From NCBI RefSeq assembly GCF_012844345.1, contig NZ_CP051625.1:186001-250000 (forward strand): DNA of 64,000 nt, written 5' to 3'. The DNA comes from Pseudomonas sp. gcc21 (GTDB lineage: Bacteria > Pseudomonadota > Gammaproteobacteria > Pseudomonadales > Pseudomonadaceae). Made by a program: the position numbers and the translations under genes. This document shows positions 18,992-28,532 of the stretch, piece by piece. The notes beneath the pieces were generated by a model. The model was not told the DNA's origin. It did no database searches and was given only the letters and a program-made list of their open reading frames with translations. Numbering within the stretch: the stretch's first letter is position 1; the number at the start of each line of letters is the position of its first letter.

Positions 18992-19171
18992 ACACGGTGG
19001 TTTAACAGGCACCAGTCCTGCTCAGGTTGGCATCGTTAGGGCATGGATTGGCACAGTGATTTGTGCTTGCCATTCAATACGAATCGTTGAGCTGGATCAG
19101 TTTGCGGTTGGCAGGTGCGCTGCACAATGAGCTCATTCAACGCCGTTCAGGCCCGACCTAAGGGAGTTAGC

Positions 19172-21499
19172 ATGTATCAACATTCGCATAATCCAGAGAG
19201 TGACGAACACGAGTCAGGATTGCAGGATCCAGTCTGTGGCATGGTGGTAGAACCAGACAGTCCGTATCAGGCGGATTATCAAGGGAAGCGTTTTAACTTC
19301 TGCAGCCACAAATGCCAGGTTCGCTTCAACGCCGAGCCGATGAAATATCTGGCTCCCGAACCGCCTGCTTCGCGTTCAGCTCCCAAAGGCGACACCCATA
19401 CCGAATATACCTGCCCAATGCACCCTGAGGTGCGACAGATGGGGCCAGGCAGCTGTCCGATTTGCGGAATGGCACTGGAGCCGGTTTTGCCTGATCTGGA
19501 GGATGAAGGTAATCCAGAGCTCGAAGACTTCAGCCGGCGTTTCTGGTGGACACTTCCCTTCACTGTCATCGTCACAGCCCTTGCAATGTTCGGCCATGGC
19601 CTAGCCCTATTCCACGGGCAATCGCAAAACTGGATCGAGCTCGCTCTCGCTTCGCCGGTTGTGCTGTGGGGTGGTTTGCCCTTCTTCGTGCGGGGGGTGG
19701 CCTCGGTTCGGCAGCGTAGCCCCAACATGTGGACCCTGATTGGTCTAGGGACCGCTGCAGCATACGGCTATAGCGTTGTGGCGACCGTGCTACCTGAACT
19801 GTTCCCAGCCTCTTTCAACGTTGGTGGCCGGATCGGCGTGTACTACGAAGCAGCTGCCGTGATTATCTCGCTAACCCTGCTTGGACAGATGTTGGAACTG
19901 CGCGCGAGATCGAAGACCTCTTCGGCGATCAGAGCTCTGCTGGGACTGTCTCCGAAAACCGCAAGGCGGATCAACCGCGACGGTAGCGAGGAAGATGTTC
20001 CACTGGAACATGTGCACCTGGGCGACAAACTACGGGTTCGCCCGGGTGAAAAAGTCCCGGTGGATGGTCTCGTTGTGGAAGGAGAAAGTGCGGTTGATGA
20101 AGCCATGCTGACAGGCGAGCCGGTTCCGGTTACCAAGCGAGCTGGCGATACGGTTATCGGCGCTACACTCAATGTGCACGGTGCGCTGGTTGTCGAGGCG
20201 ACCCATGTCGGATCAGAGACCATGCTTTCGCAGATTGTGCAGATGGTGGCCAACGCGCAGCGTTCCAAGGCTCCGATGCAGCGCATGGCCGACTCGGTTG
20301 CCGGCTATTTTGTGATTGTAGTGGTGGCCATTGCCATAACAACATTTTTTGCTTGGGGTCTGTTTGGCCCGGAGCAGGGATGGGTGTTTGGTTTGATCAA
20401 CGCTGTAGCGGTGCTGATTATTGCCTGTCCGTGCGCACTCGGTTTGGCCACGCCCATGTCGGTTATGGTTGCCACCGGCAAGGCTGCAAACAGCGGCGTG
20501 CTATTTCGCGATGCCGCCGCCATCGAGAACTTCAAGAAAGTTACTACTCTTATCGTGGATAAGACCGGAACATTGACCGAGGGCCGGCCGGTTTTCGAGC
20601 AGGCTGTGGGTTTCGATTCTTTCAGTCAGGACGAAGTACTTCGGTTGGCCGCCAGCCTCGATCAGGGAAGCGAGCACCCGTTAGCTCACGCAATCGTGGA
20701 CCATGCACGCTCCCGACGCATCGCACTGGTGACCCCTGACAGCTTTGAGTCTGCATCAGGAATCGGCGTAAGCGGTCAAGTTGAAGGTCGCCAGCTTCAC
20801 TTGGGTAACACTGCGTTGATGGAAGACACAGGAGTGGACGTCGGTCCTCTCAAGACAAAGGCTGAAGAGCTGAGGCAGCGTGGTAGTAGCGTGATGTTTC
20901 TCGCGGTAGATAACCGTCTGGCAGGCCTGCTGGCCGTATCAGATCCGATCAAACCGACCTCCAGAGAAGCAGTTTCGCGCCTTCATGCTGAGGGCATTCG
21001 AGTCATCATGGCGACTGGGGATGGTCTGACCACGGCTCGTGCGGTAGCCCAGGACCTGAATATCGATGAGGTACATGGTGAGGTCAAACCGCAGGACAAG
21101 GAGCAACTTGCATCACGTTTGCAAAGTGAAGGCGAGTTTGTAGCAATGGCCGGTGACGGAATCAATGACGCGCCTGCCTTGGCCAGGGCGGACGTGGGAA
21201 TAGCCATGGGGACCGGCACGGATGTAGCGATGAGCAGCGCGCAGGTCACTCTGGTGAAGGGCGACCTAATGGGAATCCTTCGCGCCCGCACATTGTCGGT
21301 AGCGACGGTTCGGAACATGCGGCAGAACCTGCTGTTCGCCTTTATGTATAACGGCCTCAGCATTCCTATCGCAGCGGGTGTGCTTTATCCGTTCACGGGT
21401 CTACTACTTTCCCCCATGATCGCGGCATTAGCGATGAGCTTAAGCTCGGCCTCGGTCGTGTTCAATGCGCTGCGCTTGCAGCGTGCGCGGATCGATTGA
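19172..21499 (+). CDS. copF: copper-translocating P1B-type ATPase with YHS and heavy-metal-binding domains
   Basis: 775 aa from the ATG at 19172 (AAGGGAG upstream). Residues about 15-60 form a YHS domain (DPVCGMVV...[10 protein letters not shown]). About 75-105 are a heavy-metal-binding domain ([25 protein letters not shown]). Then come eight membrane segments with the metal site [10 protein letters not shown], phosphorylation site DKTGTLTEG, a TGEPVPV actuator loop and [10 protein letters not shown]. It pumps Cu(I) or Ag(I) out of the cytoplasm. Domain order matches CopF/SilP-type ATPases rather than CopA with CxxC domains. No clear copper box is seen in the 180 bases upstream. The symbol is tentative. 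Confidence 0.88.
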   Translation: MYQHSHNPESDEHESGLQDPVCGMVVEPDSPYQADYQGKRFNFCSHKCQVRFNAEPMKYLAPEPPASRSAPKGDTHTEYTCPMHPEVRQMGPGSCPICGMALEPVLPDLEDEGNPELEDFSRRFWWTLPFTVIVTALAMFGHGLALFHGQSQNWIELALASPVVLWGGLPFFVRGVASVRQRSPNMWTLIGLGTAAAYGYSVVATVLPELFPASFNVGGRIGVYYEAAAVIISLTLLGQMLELRARSKTSSAIRALLGLSPKTARRINRDGSEEDVPLEHVHLGDKLRVRPGEKVPVDGLVVEGESAVDEAMLTGEPVPVTKRAGDTVIGATLNVHGALVVEATHVGSETMLSQIVQMVANAQRSKAPMQRMADSVAGYFVIVVVAIAITTFFAWGLFGPEQGWVFGLINAVAVLIIACPCALGLATPMSVMVATGKAANSGVLFRDAAAIENFKKVTTLIVDKTGTLTEGRPVFEQAVGFDSFSQDEVLRLAASLDQGSEHPLAHAIVDHARSRRIALVTPDSFESASGIGVSGQVEGRQLHLGNTALMEDTGVDVGPLKTKAEELRQRGSSVMFLAVDNRLAGLLAVSDPIKPTSREAVSRLHAEGIRVIMATGDGLTTARAVAQDLNIDEVHGEVKPQDKEQLASRLQSEGEFVAMAGDGINDAPALARADVGIAMGTGTDVAMSSAQVTLVKGDLMGILRARTLSVATVRNMRQNLLFAFMYNGLSIPIAAGVLYPFTGLLLSPMIAALAMSLSSASVVFNALRLQRARID

Positions 21500-21518
21500 C
21501 GCTGGCATAAGGGGGCTT

Positions 21519-21542
21519 GCCGTCAAATAGTTAATTGACGGC
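21519..21542. repeat. palindromic site R1
   Basis: GCCGTCAA and TTGACGGC flank an 8-base centre ATAGTTAA. It belongs to a family of similar sites at 21608, 21681, 22823, 22897, 22969 and 23041. The arm-spacer-arm geometry resembles a tyrosine-recombinase crossover site. Confidence 0.6.
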
Positions 21543-21608
21543 ATGGAGGGCTTGTCGTCAATCGTATCCATGTCGCTCGCTTAGAATTAGCGAGCCCCTG
21601 TCCAAGAC

Positions 21609-21848
21609 CATGTCGTCAATTAGATTATTGACGACATGGTCTCAAGCTCTTTTTTGCGCTCCACTATTGGCGACTTGGTACATGTCGCCAATTAGTTAGT
21701 ATGGTGACGACATGCCTCGAAATCGGCGTAACTGTCTTGCCGGGCTTTAGCCCCCCCTTCAACCAGGTATTTTCCGGAAGCTGTCATCAGGACTTGCTCA
21801 CTCCATATCCAAAGGAATGAGCGCTGCGTGATAACGAAACAGCCGTTC
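21609..21848. repeat. 240-bp direct repeat, copy 1, with two palindromes
   Basis: Nearly identical to 22969-23205. It holds palindrome R3 (21608-21639, 13-bp arms around TAGATT) and imperfect palindrome R4 (21681-21714, with CATGTCG and its complement at the ends). Downstream it carries a minus-strand reading-frame tail (QVLMTASGKYLVEGG) found in both copies. No start, ribosome-binding site or known family supports a real gene here. Confidence 0.8.
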
Positions 21849-22002
21849 AACGTGTCTACGAAACTAGGGCGATTCACCCAACTCAAGTAGGCTCATGAAT
21901 AGCCGGTCGGCATAATCGGATCTCGATCCTCGGATGACTGGTAGCTTGTTGCCACCTGTTCCTTTACGCTGCCTGGCTCAAACCTCAAGCAAGGGATTGT
22001 TC

Positions 22003-22290
22003 ATGAAGCATCTGATCGGGTTGATACAAACTAAGCCACAGTGGCTTAACAATGAAGGTTACTGGCGAATCTTGCAGATTTTACGTTTTGTCGCCGCCGC
22101 CCCACCGGCGCTAATAGCTATTGGTGTTTTTTTTGTGGTGGCTTTTGACTCTCCTGATTTCTTCTACTTCGTCTATGTACCGGTGTGGCTAGGGGTTTCA
22201 GCAGCGGCTTTTTGGGGCGTGCATGCTATAGCTTGGGCCTACGCGTGGGTAACAGATGGTTTTACCCAGACAAAAGGGAAAGCTCAGTAA
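22003..22290 (+). CDS. small two-helix membrane protein, unknown
   Basis: 95 aa from the ATG at 22003 (AAGGGA upstream). Two long hydrophobic segments (FVAAAPPALIAIGVFFVVAF and VYVPVWLGVSAAAFWGVHAI) suggest an inner-membrane protein. It lies between the two 240-bp direct repeats, like the cargo of a cassette. No family is recognised. Confidence 0.5.
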   Translation: MKHLIGLIQTKPQWLNNEGYWRILQILRFVAAAPPALIAIGVFFVVAFDSPDFFYFVYVPVWLGVSAAAFWGVHAIAWAYAWVTDGFTQTKGKAQ

Positions 22291-22322
22291 CTTGAGATGG
22301 TAGAACAAGGGAGTCGAGAGCA

Positions 22323-22448
22323 ATGGATAGGGATTATCTGATCTTGGCCTTGAAGAGGTCTTCCTTCACCATCCTCGCTTACCTATTCGTCAGCCTGTTG
22401 TTATGGGGTGATCAGCGGCGGCGAGAATCGATGGTTCGCGGGCTGTAG
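22323..22448 (+). CDS. possible 41-aa hydrophobic peptide
   Basis: ATG at 22323, shortly after a GGGAG stretch, gives MDRDYLILALKRSSFTILAY and a second hydrophobic part ending QRRRESMVRGL. It has one membrane segment and follows the 95-aa membrane protein by 32 bases. Its coding status is uncertain. Confidence 0.3.
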   Translation: MDRDYLILALKRSSFTILAYLFVSLLLWGDQRRRESMVRGL

Positions 22449-22818
22449 CACTTTCGCCATCTGGGCCCTCTGAATCGCCCGTAGTTTCGTAGTCGAGCGT
22501 GCCGCGCGCTCCGCAATGGGGAATGCGGCGCGAAATGAAAAGCCCAAGCTTCACCACGCGGTGGGAAGAACTCTGGACAGTGCGGTGTAAGTGAAGGAAG
22601 CGGGCGACGCCAATCAATGCCCGCATGGGTGCAGGAGTCTGGTGCTTTCAACGGTAATCAAGCAGGAAACGTTAGGCTACCGTTAGCCGCATCGTTTCCG
22701 TCGTCTACGTCCCGATCGATTGCATTCTACGACGAACTAGAGCCCCCGCAGGCAGACTGCCGTCCCGAAGGCCCAATCAGATTCTCCGTTTTTGGCCCAG
22801 GGAGCTGGCAAAAGAGGG
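22449..22818. other. stretch without a recognisable gene
   Basis: Only short, unconvincing frames are present between the small membrane ORFs and the tandem repeat. Confidence 0.5.
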
Positions 22819-22968
22819 CATGTCGTCAAATAGTTAATTGACGAGAAGGGGGGCGCTCGTCAGTCGTATCGCTTACAAGCCTTCGTTCGGGGCATGTCGT
22901 CAAATAGTTAATTGACGAGAAGGGGGGGCGCCCGTCAGTCGTATCGCTTACGAGCCTTCGTTCGGAGG
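22819..22968. repeat. tandem repeat of about 75 bp, two units, each with a palindrome
   Basis: Unit 1 (22819-22892, 74 bp) and unit 2 (22893-22968, 76 bp) are almost identical. Each has TCGTCAA-ATAGTTAA-TTGACGA (22823-22844 and 22897-22918), then GCG(C)CCGTCAGTCGTATCGC-like sequence. They run directly into copy 2 of the 240-bp repeat, whose first bases continue the same pattern. Confidence 0.8.
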
Positions 22969-23205
22969 CATGTCGTCAATTAGATTATTGACGACATGGT
23001 CTCAAGCTCTTTTTTGCGCTCCACTATTGGCGACTTGGTACATGTCGCCAAATAGTTAGTAAGGTGACGACATGCCTCGAAATCGGCGTGACTGTCTTGC
23101 CGGGCTTCAGCCCCCTTCAACCAGGTATTTTCCGGACTCTGTCATCAGGACTTGCTCACGCCATACCAAAGGAGTGAGCGCTGCGTGATAACGAAACAGC
23201 CGTTC
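22969..23205. repeat. 240-bp direct repeat, copy 2, with two palindromes
   Basis: Matches 21609-21848 with a few substitutions and small gaps, offset 1360 bases. It contains palindrome R7 (22969-22998, 12-bp arms around TAGATT) and imperfect palindrome R8 (23041-23074). The AlpA-like gene starts 113 bases later. Confidence 0.8.
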
Positions 23206-23317
23206 GTCGCCATCAGTCTCCAGCAACGTTAACTTCAATTTTTGATCAATTAGACCGCTCGCTCCAGTGCCGCCTCTGGGCATCATGGACATATTCAACC
23301 CTTGACGAGGAGTGGTT

Positions 23318-23542
23318 ATGTTTCTGACATTGAAAGAAGTGATGGAGCGGTATAAGGCTAGCAGGAGTTCGGTTTACCGATGGGCGGGTGATCCTGATGA
23401 CCCTTTCCCGCAGCCGGGCACTGTTGGTGTTCGTTGCACGCGCTGGCTGATCGAGGATCTAGAAGCATACGATCGAACTGTATCGGCAAAGGGCAAACGC
23501 AAAATACTCCAGCCCCTTCGGGGAGCTCCAGGCAAGGCATGA
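23318..23542 (+). CDS. AlpA-family excisionase-like regulator
   Basis: 74 aa from the ATG at 23318 with GAGGAG upstream. MFLTLKEVMERYKASRSSVY and WAGDPDDPFPQP are the helix-turn-helix pattern of AlpA/prophage CP4-57 regulators, which in known cases activate excision or island genes. A second one is at 31983. It marks this stretch as integrative-element DNA. Confidence 0.8.
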   Translation: MFLTLKEVMERYKASRSSVYRWAGDPDDPFPQPGTVGVRCTRWLIEDLEAYDRTVSAKGKRKILQPLRGAPGKA

Positions 23543-23897
23543 AATTTTGAGCCAGCTATCGAGGCGCGGAAATGGTTCGTATATATATGGTCTTGTTACT
23601 GCTTTGGCGGTGTATGCCAGCCTTCCGCGCTGTGTCGTAACGCGATCCGGAGCTTCCGATGTTCACCGGGTTTTGCTGTGCGCAGCGTGCCGGATTTTCA
23701 TCGCTTTTTTGGGAAAGTGACAGTATCGATCTTCCCGAACTCGCACAGTCTGACCCTGACAATGAGCGTCAGGGTTAAGGTGACAAGAAACGCGATTGAC
23801 ATGCGCAGGCGCAGAAGTTTTCCCAAACGGGCCGGTGCTGAGGTGGCCTTGCGGCCAAAAACAGAAACTCGGAGTTTGTCTACAAACCCCTCAAGAT
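23543..23897. other. stretch without a recognisable gene
   Basis: Between alpA and the 3' end of the convergent Fic gene. Short frames are seen, none with a recognised domain. Confidence 0.5.
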
Positions 23898-25433
23898 TCA
23901 ATTCAACCCTGATAGCGGAGCCACCGCAGATACCGGTGCCTCCGGCGCATGCAATTCAGCGTAAATGTTCTCTGCTAGTGCAACATTTTCATCCGTCAGG
24001 TGCTGGAACAAGCCCCTCCGCTTACGCTTTGAGACGCGTCCACTGTTTTCATAGATCACTGCGATAAGAAGCTCAATATCTCGGTTAGGCAGGTCCAGCT
24101 CGCGATTCAGCCGCTCCTTAAATCTATCACGCCGGACGAAATTGTTGATTTCGTCACGCATGACCCCGTCCAGAACCCGTGCGACGCTCTTATTGATCTC
24201 ACCTTGCAGCTCAGTGAAATCTAGGTGGGCGAACAGATGGGCATGCGCCTCATCCAGTTCAGGGTCGTTGGCCAAGTCCCTCCGATGGTATTGCGTAGCG
24301 CTAAGCAACCGCCGCGATAACGCGTCGAGCGCGCCGATATAACTGTCCAGATTGACCAGAAGGCCAGCCGAGATAGGCATGATGATGCCCTGCAGCTTGA
24401 GACCTTCATTGGCCAGGATGACCTGCATGATGAAACGGGACAACCGGCCGTTACCATCCATGAAAGGATGTATGTAGATGAAGCTGTGCGCGACCGCGTT
24501 AAGTTTCACTAGCGCTGGTGCGTCACTGCGCATGACGCGCTCACGCATTTCGAACCACTGCTCCATCATCTCAGGAACTTTCTCCGGCGCCGGGGGGATC
24601 AGGTGGATGAGATTTCCGCGGCCGAGCCAGTTCTGTAAATGCCTGTACGCACCAATGGAAGGATCGGGGCGACCCGTGCCGAGGGCGATCCGATGGATGT
24701 CGAAAAGGAGTTCCTCATCTACCAGGCTTTGGCCCGCCCGCTCTAGCGCTCGCACAAAGCGCAAGAGGCGGTCAGGAGCTGGGCGTTCTTGCTCAATCTC
24801 GTACGAACTGCGAGCCTCGGTCTTTAATAGGCTTTGCGTCGCCCTGGCAATCTCGGTGGCTGAGAAATCGGCCATCTGGTCCTGCATACGCTCGATTATT
24901 CGCGCGTTAACAAGGCTCTCGTCTGTCCAGCACGAACGTGTAATCAAAGCTGAGAGCTGGGGCGTCCCCAAGAGATTCATCCGCACCCGATGTCTGCGCG
25001 ACATCTCCTCTGGCCCGGTGAAATATCTTTCGGGCGGGAGTAAGTGCTCATAGGGAATGTTCTGGGCGGTGTCGGGCAGAGGCAATTGGTGGCCTGCAAC
25101 ATTTTCGCAGATATACCAAAGTCGGCGGAGATAGCCGTTGGCTGGTTGCTCAACGATCGCAGCAGTCAGATCATGCCGGACAGCGTGAATCTGAAAGGCA
25201 CGGTCCAGAACACCCAGATTTACTCCTTCATATGAGAGCGCAAAGAGCATCTGGTCGACGGCGTGATGTTCCATGGCGTCCCCCGTGGGGAAGACTCTTA
25301 CCTTCGTACCACTGGCGGACTGAGAGAGCGCAGGACGCGAGCCTATGACCCACTCATGATCAAGCGGAGCGCAGCGAAGATTGAGTGCGTTGATCAGCCA
25401 GCTGTATCCGGCTCGCTCAATGGGTTGCCGCAT
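23898..25433 (-). CDS. Fic-domain protein
   Basis: 511 aa from the ATG at 25433 (TAGGAAA upstream); the frame is open to 25847 but that extension looks non-coding. The Fic motif is complete, HPFMDGNGRLSR, at about residue 330, with a Fic N-terminal-like region and a C-terminal winged-helix-like part (DLPNRDIELLIAVIYENSGRVSKR). Fic enzymes transfer AMP or other nucleotides to protein hydroxyls. Length and layout fit chromosomal class II Fic proteins with an internal inhibitory helix, though I cannot point to the inhibitory motif with certainty. No antitoxin-like partner is seen next to it. Confidence 0.85.
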   Translation of the reverse strand: MRQPIERAGYSWLINALNLRCAPLDHEWVIGSRPALSQSASGTKVRVFPTGDAMEHHAVDQMLFALSYEGVNLGVLDRAFQIHAVRHDLTAAIVEQPANGYLRRLWYICENVAGHQLPLPDTAQNIPYEHLLPPERYFTGPEEMSRRHRVRMNLLGTPQLSALITRSCWTDESLVNARIIERMQDQMADFSATEIARATQSLLKTEARSSYEIEQERPAPDRLLRFVRALERAGQSLVDEELLFDIHRIALGTGRPDPSIGAYRHLQNWLGRGNLIHLIPPAPEKVPEMMEQWFEMRERVMRSDAPALVKLNAVAHSFIYIHPFMDGNGRLSRFIMQVILANEGLKLQGIIMPISAGLLVNLDSYIGALDALSRRLLSATQYHRRDLANDPELDEAHAHLFAHLDFTELQGEINKSVARVLDGVMRDEINNFVRRDRFKERLNRELDLPNRDIELLIAVIYENSGRVSKRKRRGLFQHLTDENVALAENIYAELHAPEAPVSAVAPLSGLN

Positions 25434-25555
25434 CGAGAATTTCCTACAGAAGTTACGAGAATTTTGTAATTTACACGTTTGTTTAAGAATTTTTATAGCC
25501 GACTGCCGGGCCATGGGTGGGCTACCGAATTCGTGTAGTTTGTTAGGCTTAAATT

Positions 25556-25765
25556 GATCTTTGTAGCGCCACAGGATCGAAGCTTCCTTCGCTGGATGAC
25601 GGCTTCTGGCTGAACGCGGACGTACGCTTGCGGCTGCTGTCGGCCAAAAGTGAACCGATATCATCCCAGCTGAAAGGCATCTGTACGAAGCTTGGCGGTG
25701 TTTACGAAACTGGGGACAAGGCAATTCGGCCTGCCTGTACCGGTCAACACAAAAGCAAAATTTGA
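25556..25765 (+). pseudogene. possible 3' fragment of an unrecognised gene
   Basis: An open frame without a start codon in a good context reads SKLPSLDDGFWLNADV...SSQLKGICTKLGGVYETGD and ends at 25765. It looks protein-like and could be a truncated C-terminus left between the Fic gene and its neighbour. The assignment is weak. Confidence 0.25.
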
Positions 25766-25779
25766 TTATAAGGCTTGGA

Positions 25780-27117
25780 TTACTCGAACAGGGCTGGGTG
25801 ACGATTGACCGCCTCCCACAGCGCATCCTCCGTTGACAGCCCCGCACGGATCATATCGGCAAAGGTCTCCAACGCTGGGAGCGAGTTCTCACCATCTAAG
25901 GTGACCTTCATGAACGTAGCAGCCAACTCAGAGAGCTCGACATCTTCGTGTCCTTGACTACCCAAGCTGACAAACAGCTCAAGCACATCTGCCCCCTTAG
26001 AGTATTCATCCAGCCCGAATAAGGAATTGAACACCATACCCAGCGAGCCGGAGATATGGGGCTCTGGGCGTGTCCACTCATTGCGAAGGACACTCCCTTG
26101 ATCTGCGATTTCCAATTGCTTACGGATCTTAGTGGGAATCGTCGCAGCCGCGCTCTCACGGCTGTAGTAGGGGCGGGAGGCCAGAGCCGCTGCGTCTTTG
26201 GAAACCTTCCACATTATGAACCACATCTGCGCAACGCTGTACCTGCGCAACCCGTGACGAACTACTCCTTCGATCTTCTCGATGGCCTCAGGGCTAAGGT
26301 CTTGACCATGCGTTGAACACTGATAATGCAAGTAGTGCATAACGTCAGCAGCGGAGTAGTCCAACCAAAGGTTGGTCAAAGCCTCAACGTCGGTGAACTC
26401 TCGATCCCGCAGGACACTGAATGCCTCCTCACCGCGCCCCATGTTAGTGTCTGGAGGCAGGAGGTAACGCGTTAAGGCCTTTTTGTGCCAGAGCTCCCCG
26501 TCTTGGAGGTAATAGACATTGGGGCCCGCAGCTGAAGGATCGTCAACCAGCACTCCCTGGCCAACCAAGCGATCGATAAAGTCATCTGCCCCCATGGGCG
26601 TCAGGTCAGCGCAATCTCCGCGACTAAATGTGTCTCCTAGGAGCCTAGGGCCTATCAAGCTTTCAATCGCTTGCAGGATGAGCACGGAGTCATCTGGTAG
26701 ATCGCCATAGCAAATCACCTCATTCCGAGCTCTCTCGATATGGGGCGCTAGCCGGGCTTTCAACTCAGCTCTGTTTGCAGCCACTCGCCTTTCCTCCTCT
26801 TCGCGTAGCAGCTCCTGACAATCGTCACAGGGGCGCGAGGAGCACTGAGGAAACTTCTTGGCTTCGCTACGACCGCTGATCCGCACCTCACCGTTGCACA
26901 CATGGCAGACTTGGTTCTCGTCGTAAGCTTGACAGAACTGGCGAACATACTTAGCTAAAGCGCCAGGCTGGCTAACCTCCCGAAACGGCACCAAGTCGGC
27001 TACACGCTCGACATAGATCCCATCTTCATCCATTGCCCAGTACCGCTTAGCCAACTCAATCTCTTGCGGATCCTGAGTTGCGAACTCCAATCTAACTGTC
27101 ATATTAGGATCTGCCAT
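25780..27117 (-). CDS. unrecognised 445-aa protein with a Cys-pair motif
   Basis: Reads from ATG 27117 (MADPNMTVRLEFATQDPQEI). Residues about 65-105 have CQAYDENQVCHVCNG and CSSRPCDDCQ, spaced like a zinc ribbon. The rest is mainly helical and acidic, with no known motif (YSAADVMHYLHYQ, GLRRYSVAQMWFIMWKVSKD). It lacks signals or membrane segments, so it is probably cytosolic. It lies 347 bases upstream of the Fic start on the same strand, so a two-gene unit is possible. Context suggests an accessory, perhaps defence, role; I recognise no family. Confidence 0.6.
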   Translation of the reverse strand: MADPNMTVRLEFATQDPQEIELAKRYWAMDEDGIYVERVADLVPFREVSQPGALAKYVRQFCQAYDENQVCHVCNGEVRISGRSEAKKFPQCSSRPCDDCQELLREEEERRVAANRAELKARLAPHIERARNEVICYGDLPDDSVLILQAIESLIGPRLLGDTFSRGDCADLTPMGADDFIDRLVGQGVLVDDPSAAGPNVYYLQDGELWHKKALTRYLLPPDTNMGRGEEAFSVLRDREFTDVEALTNLWLDYSAADVMHYLHYQCSTHGQDLSPEAIEKIEGVVRHGLRRYSVAQMWFIMWKVSKDAAALASRPYYSRESAAATIPTKIRKQLEIADQGSVLRNEWTRPEPHISGSLGMVFNSLFGLDEYSKGADVLELFVSLGSQGHEDVELSELAATFMKVTLDGENSLPALETFADMIRAGLSTEDALWEAVNRHPALFE

Positions 27118-27305
27118 CTTAATGAAACTTAGTAATCATTGTTCAGCTTCAATCTGCGAATTGGAAGGTCCTAAAAACCCCCGGCTTTTCTAGGCTGAGT
27201 CGCCCACCAAAGCGAAATTGGACGAATTCCCAGCGTCTAAGTCAGGCTCTGCCCACGGGTCATTCGCATCCAAAGGCTATACGCGAGCCCCATTCGCGTG
27301 GCTGT

Positions 27306-27734
27306 TCAGGCCGGAGGGACGAGAGCCTCAGTGGTGAACATTATGTAAGGCTCGGTGCATTGTTCATGCGGTTCATCTGCGAAAATCCTTCCCGACACGG
27401 TCTTATAGCAAAAGTACTGAGCTCCACTTTCCGTGCCTATGGAGACGGAGAGGGCAACGAGGGGTTCGAGCTGCCAATACAGACTCTCGTTAATCCGTGG
27501 GGGGCTGCACACTTGGAGGTCTACAACCCCAGACGAGGCATTCCGCCTCGATAAGAGACCCGCCAATAACACGGCAGACGATACGATAACGTACTCGATT
27601 GTTCTGATTTCTCCGTCGAGGAACTGGAAGCCTATCAGGAAGAAAGGCGTCGCTGCCTCTAGATAAAACCTGTCGTGTAACGTCCAGCCAGGGTGATTTT
27701 CGGCCTTACCAAGACATAAGTCAGACGTGAACAT
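27306..27734 (-). CDS. unrecognised 142-aa protein
   Basis: The ATG at 27734 follows AAAAGGAG, which decides it over the longer frame to 27854. The product MFTSDLCLGKAENHPGWTLH... has one hydrophobic stretch (IEYVIVSSAVLLAGLL) and three Cys. A perfect 26-bp palindrome lies 19 bases upstream, a likely operator. No family is recognised. Confidence 0.5.
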   Translation of the reverse strand: MFTSDLCLGKAENHPGWTLHDRFYLEAATPFFLIGFQFLDGEIRTIEYVIVSSAVLLAGLLSRRNASSGVVDLQVCSPPRINESLYWQLEPLVALSVSIGTESGAQYFCYKTVSGRIFADEPHEQCTEPYIMFTTEALVPPA

Positions 27735-27752
27735 ATTGAAACTCCTTTTGAT

Positions 27753-27778
27753 GGAATGAATACTATAGTATTCATTCC
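27753..27778. promoter_or_regulatory. perfect 26-bp palindrome, probable operator
   Basis: Two 13-base arms, GGAATGAATACTA and its exact complement, meet at 27765/27766 with no spacer. It lies in the 5' region of the 142-aa gene. Its core ATACTATAGTAT shares ACTATAG with the palindrome in front of the XRE gene at 30373. Confidence 0.65.
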
Positions 27779-27954
27779 TTGAGGAGCAAATGTGTTTTAA
27801 AATGCGGTAACTCGAAGTCCTTCTTGTCTGGATGTGACCTTTAGCGAAGCCCATCGCTCCACCAGCTCCCAGCCCAAGGTTGGGACAGGAGATGGGAATT
27901 CCGGGCTTGATCGTTCTGCGCTCGAGTTAGCTCTTCATATTCGGAGGTATACAG

Positions 27955-28209
27955 ATGACATTGCCCTATGAGCGCAGCCGAGCTGTGGTCCAAACCCATC
28001 AGTTTCTGAAGGAGTTAACGCTGAACCCGGATTTGCCGCCGGAGCTGCGCGCTCAGGCTGAGGTGCTATTGCGGCATTACCCTGAGCCTCGCGGAATCAT
28101 GCTGCTAGCAAAGATGGAAAAGGTCGTGCAGGGCATGGCCCTGGGCGATCCAGCTCCACCGATTCTCGCGCTTTGGCAGGCTTATTTTGACGATAAGACC
28201 GGATACTGA
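27955..28209 (+). CDS. BPSL0761-family small protein
   Basis: 84 aa. The start MTLPYERSRAVVQTHQFLKE and the middle LRAQAEVLLRHYPEP match the short helical BPSL0761-type proteins common in Pseudomonas and Burkholderia islands. Function is unknown. GGAGG precedes the ATG. A relative is at 30970. Confidence 0.65.
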   Translation: MTLPYERSRAVVQTHQFLKELTLNPDLPPELRAQAEVLLRHYPEPRGIMLLAKMEKVVQGMALGDPAPPILALWQAYFDDKTGY

Positions 28210-28532
28210 CGTTCCTGATCCACGGACCGCAACGCTGCGCTCAAACCCGTCACCGGGTAGGCTTTCTTGGTGATTGGAGAATCACCTCGTGAAATGCCAA
28301 TTCGCAAGGGCGAGCTGAAGTTTTTTTGGAGGCGGAGCTGTACTCTTACACGGGATGTACACATGACGTACGCGACGAGTTTCCACCGGGAAAGTGAGGC
28401 TCGTTTCTTTAGATTAACGCCCCTGTTGGGGGCACGATAGTTTCCACAATGTTAACTTCCACGTAGGTATCGGCTGTGTTCAGGCGATCCGACCGTCTGG
28501 GTCGCTGGCGGGATAGATGAAAGAGCTCGTGC
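28210..28532. other. stretch without a recognisable gene
   Basis: Between the BPSL0761-like gene and the 3' end of the integrase. A 50-codon frame near 28,290 (MPIRKGELKFFWRR...) has no support. The end of an integrative element could lie here, but no att repeat was found by eye. Confidence 0.4.

Noticed and set aside
22819..23074. Possible CRISPR array
   Set aside because: Only two or three long, near-identical units with palindromic cores and no variable spacers or cas genes.
21692..23298. Two minus-strand frames ending SGKYLVEGG as genes
   Set aside because: They arise from the 240-bp direct repeat; different, unconvincing starts and no family.
25434..25847. N-terminal extension of the Fic protein
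   Set aside because: The extra 138 residues are Cys/Arg-rich and unlike Fic proteins; ATG 25433 has a ribosome-binding site.
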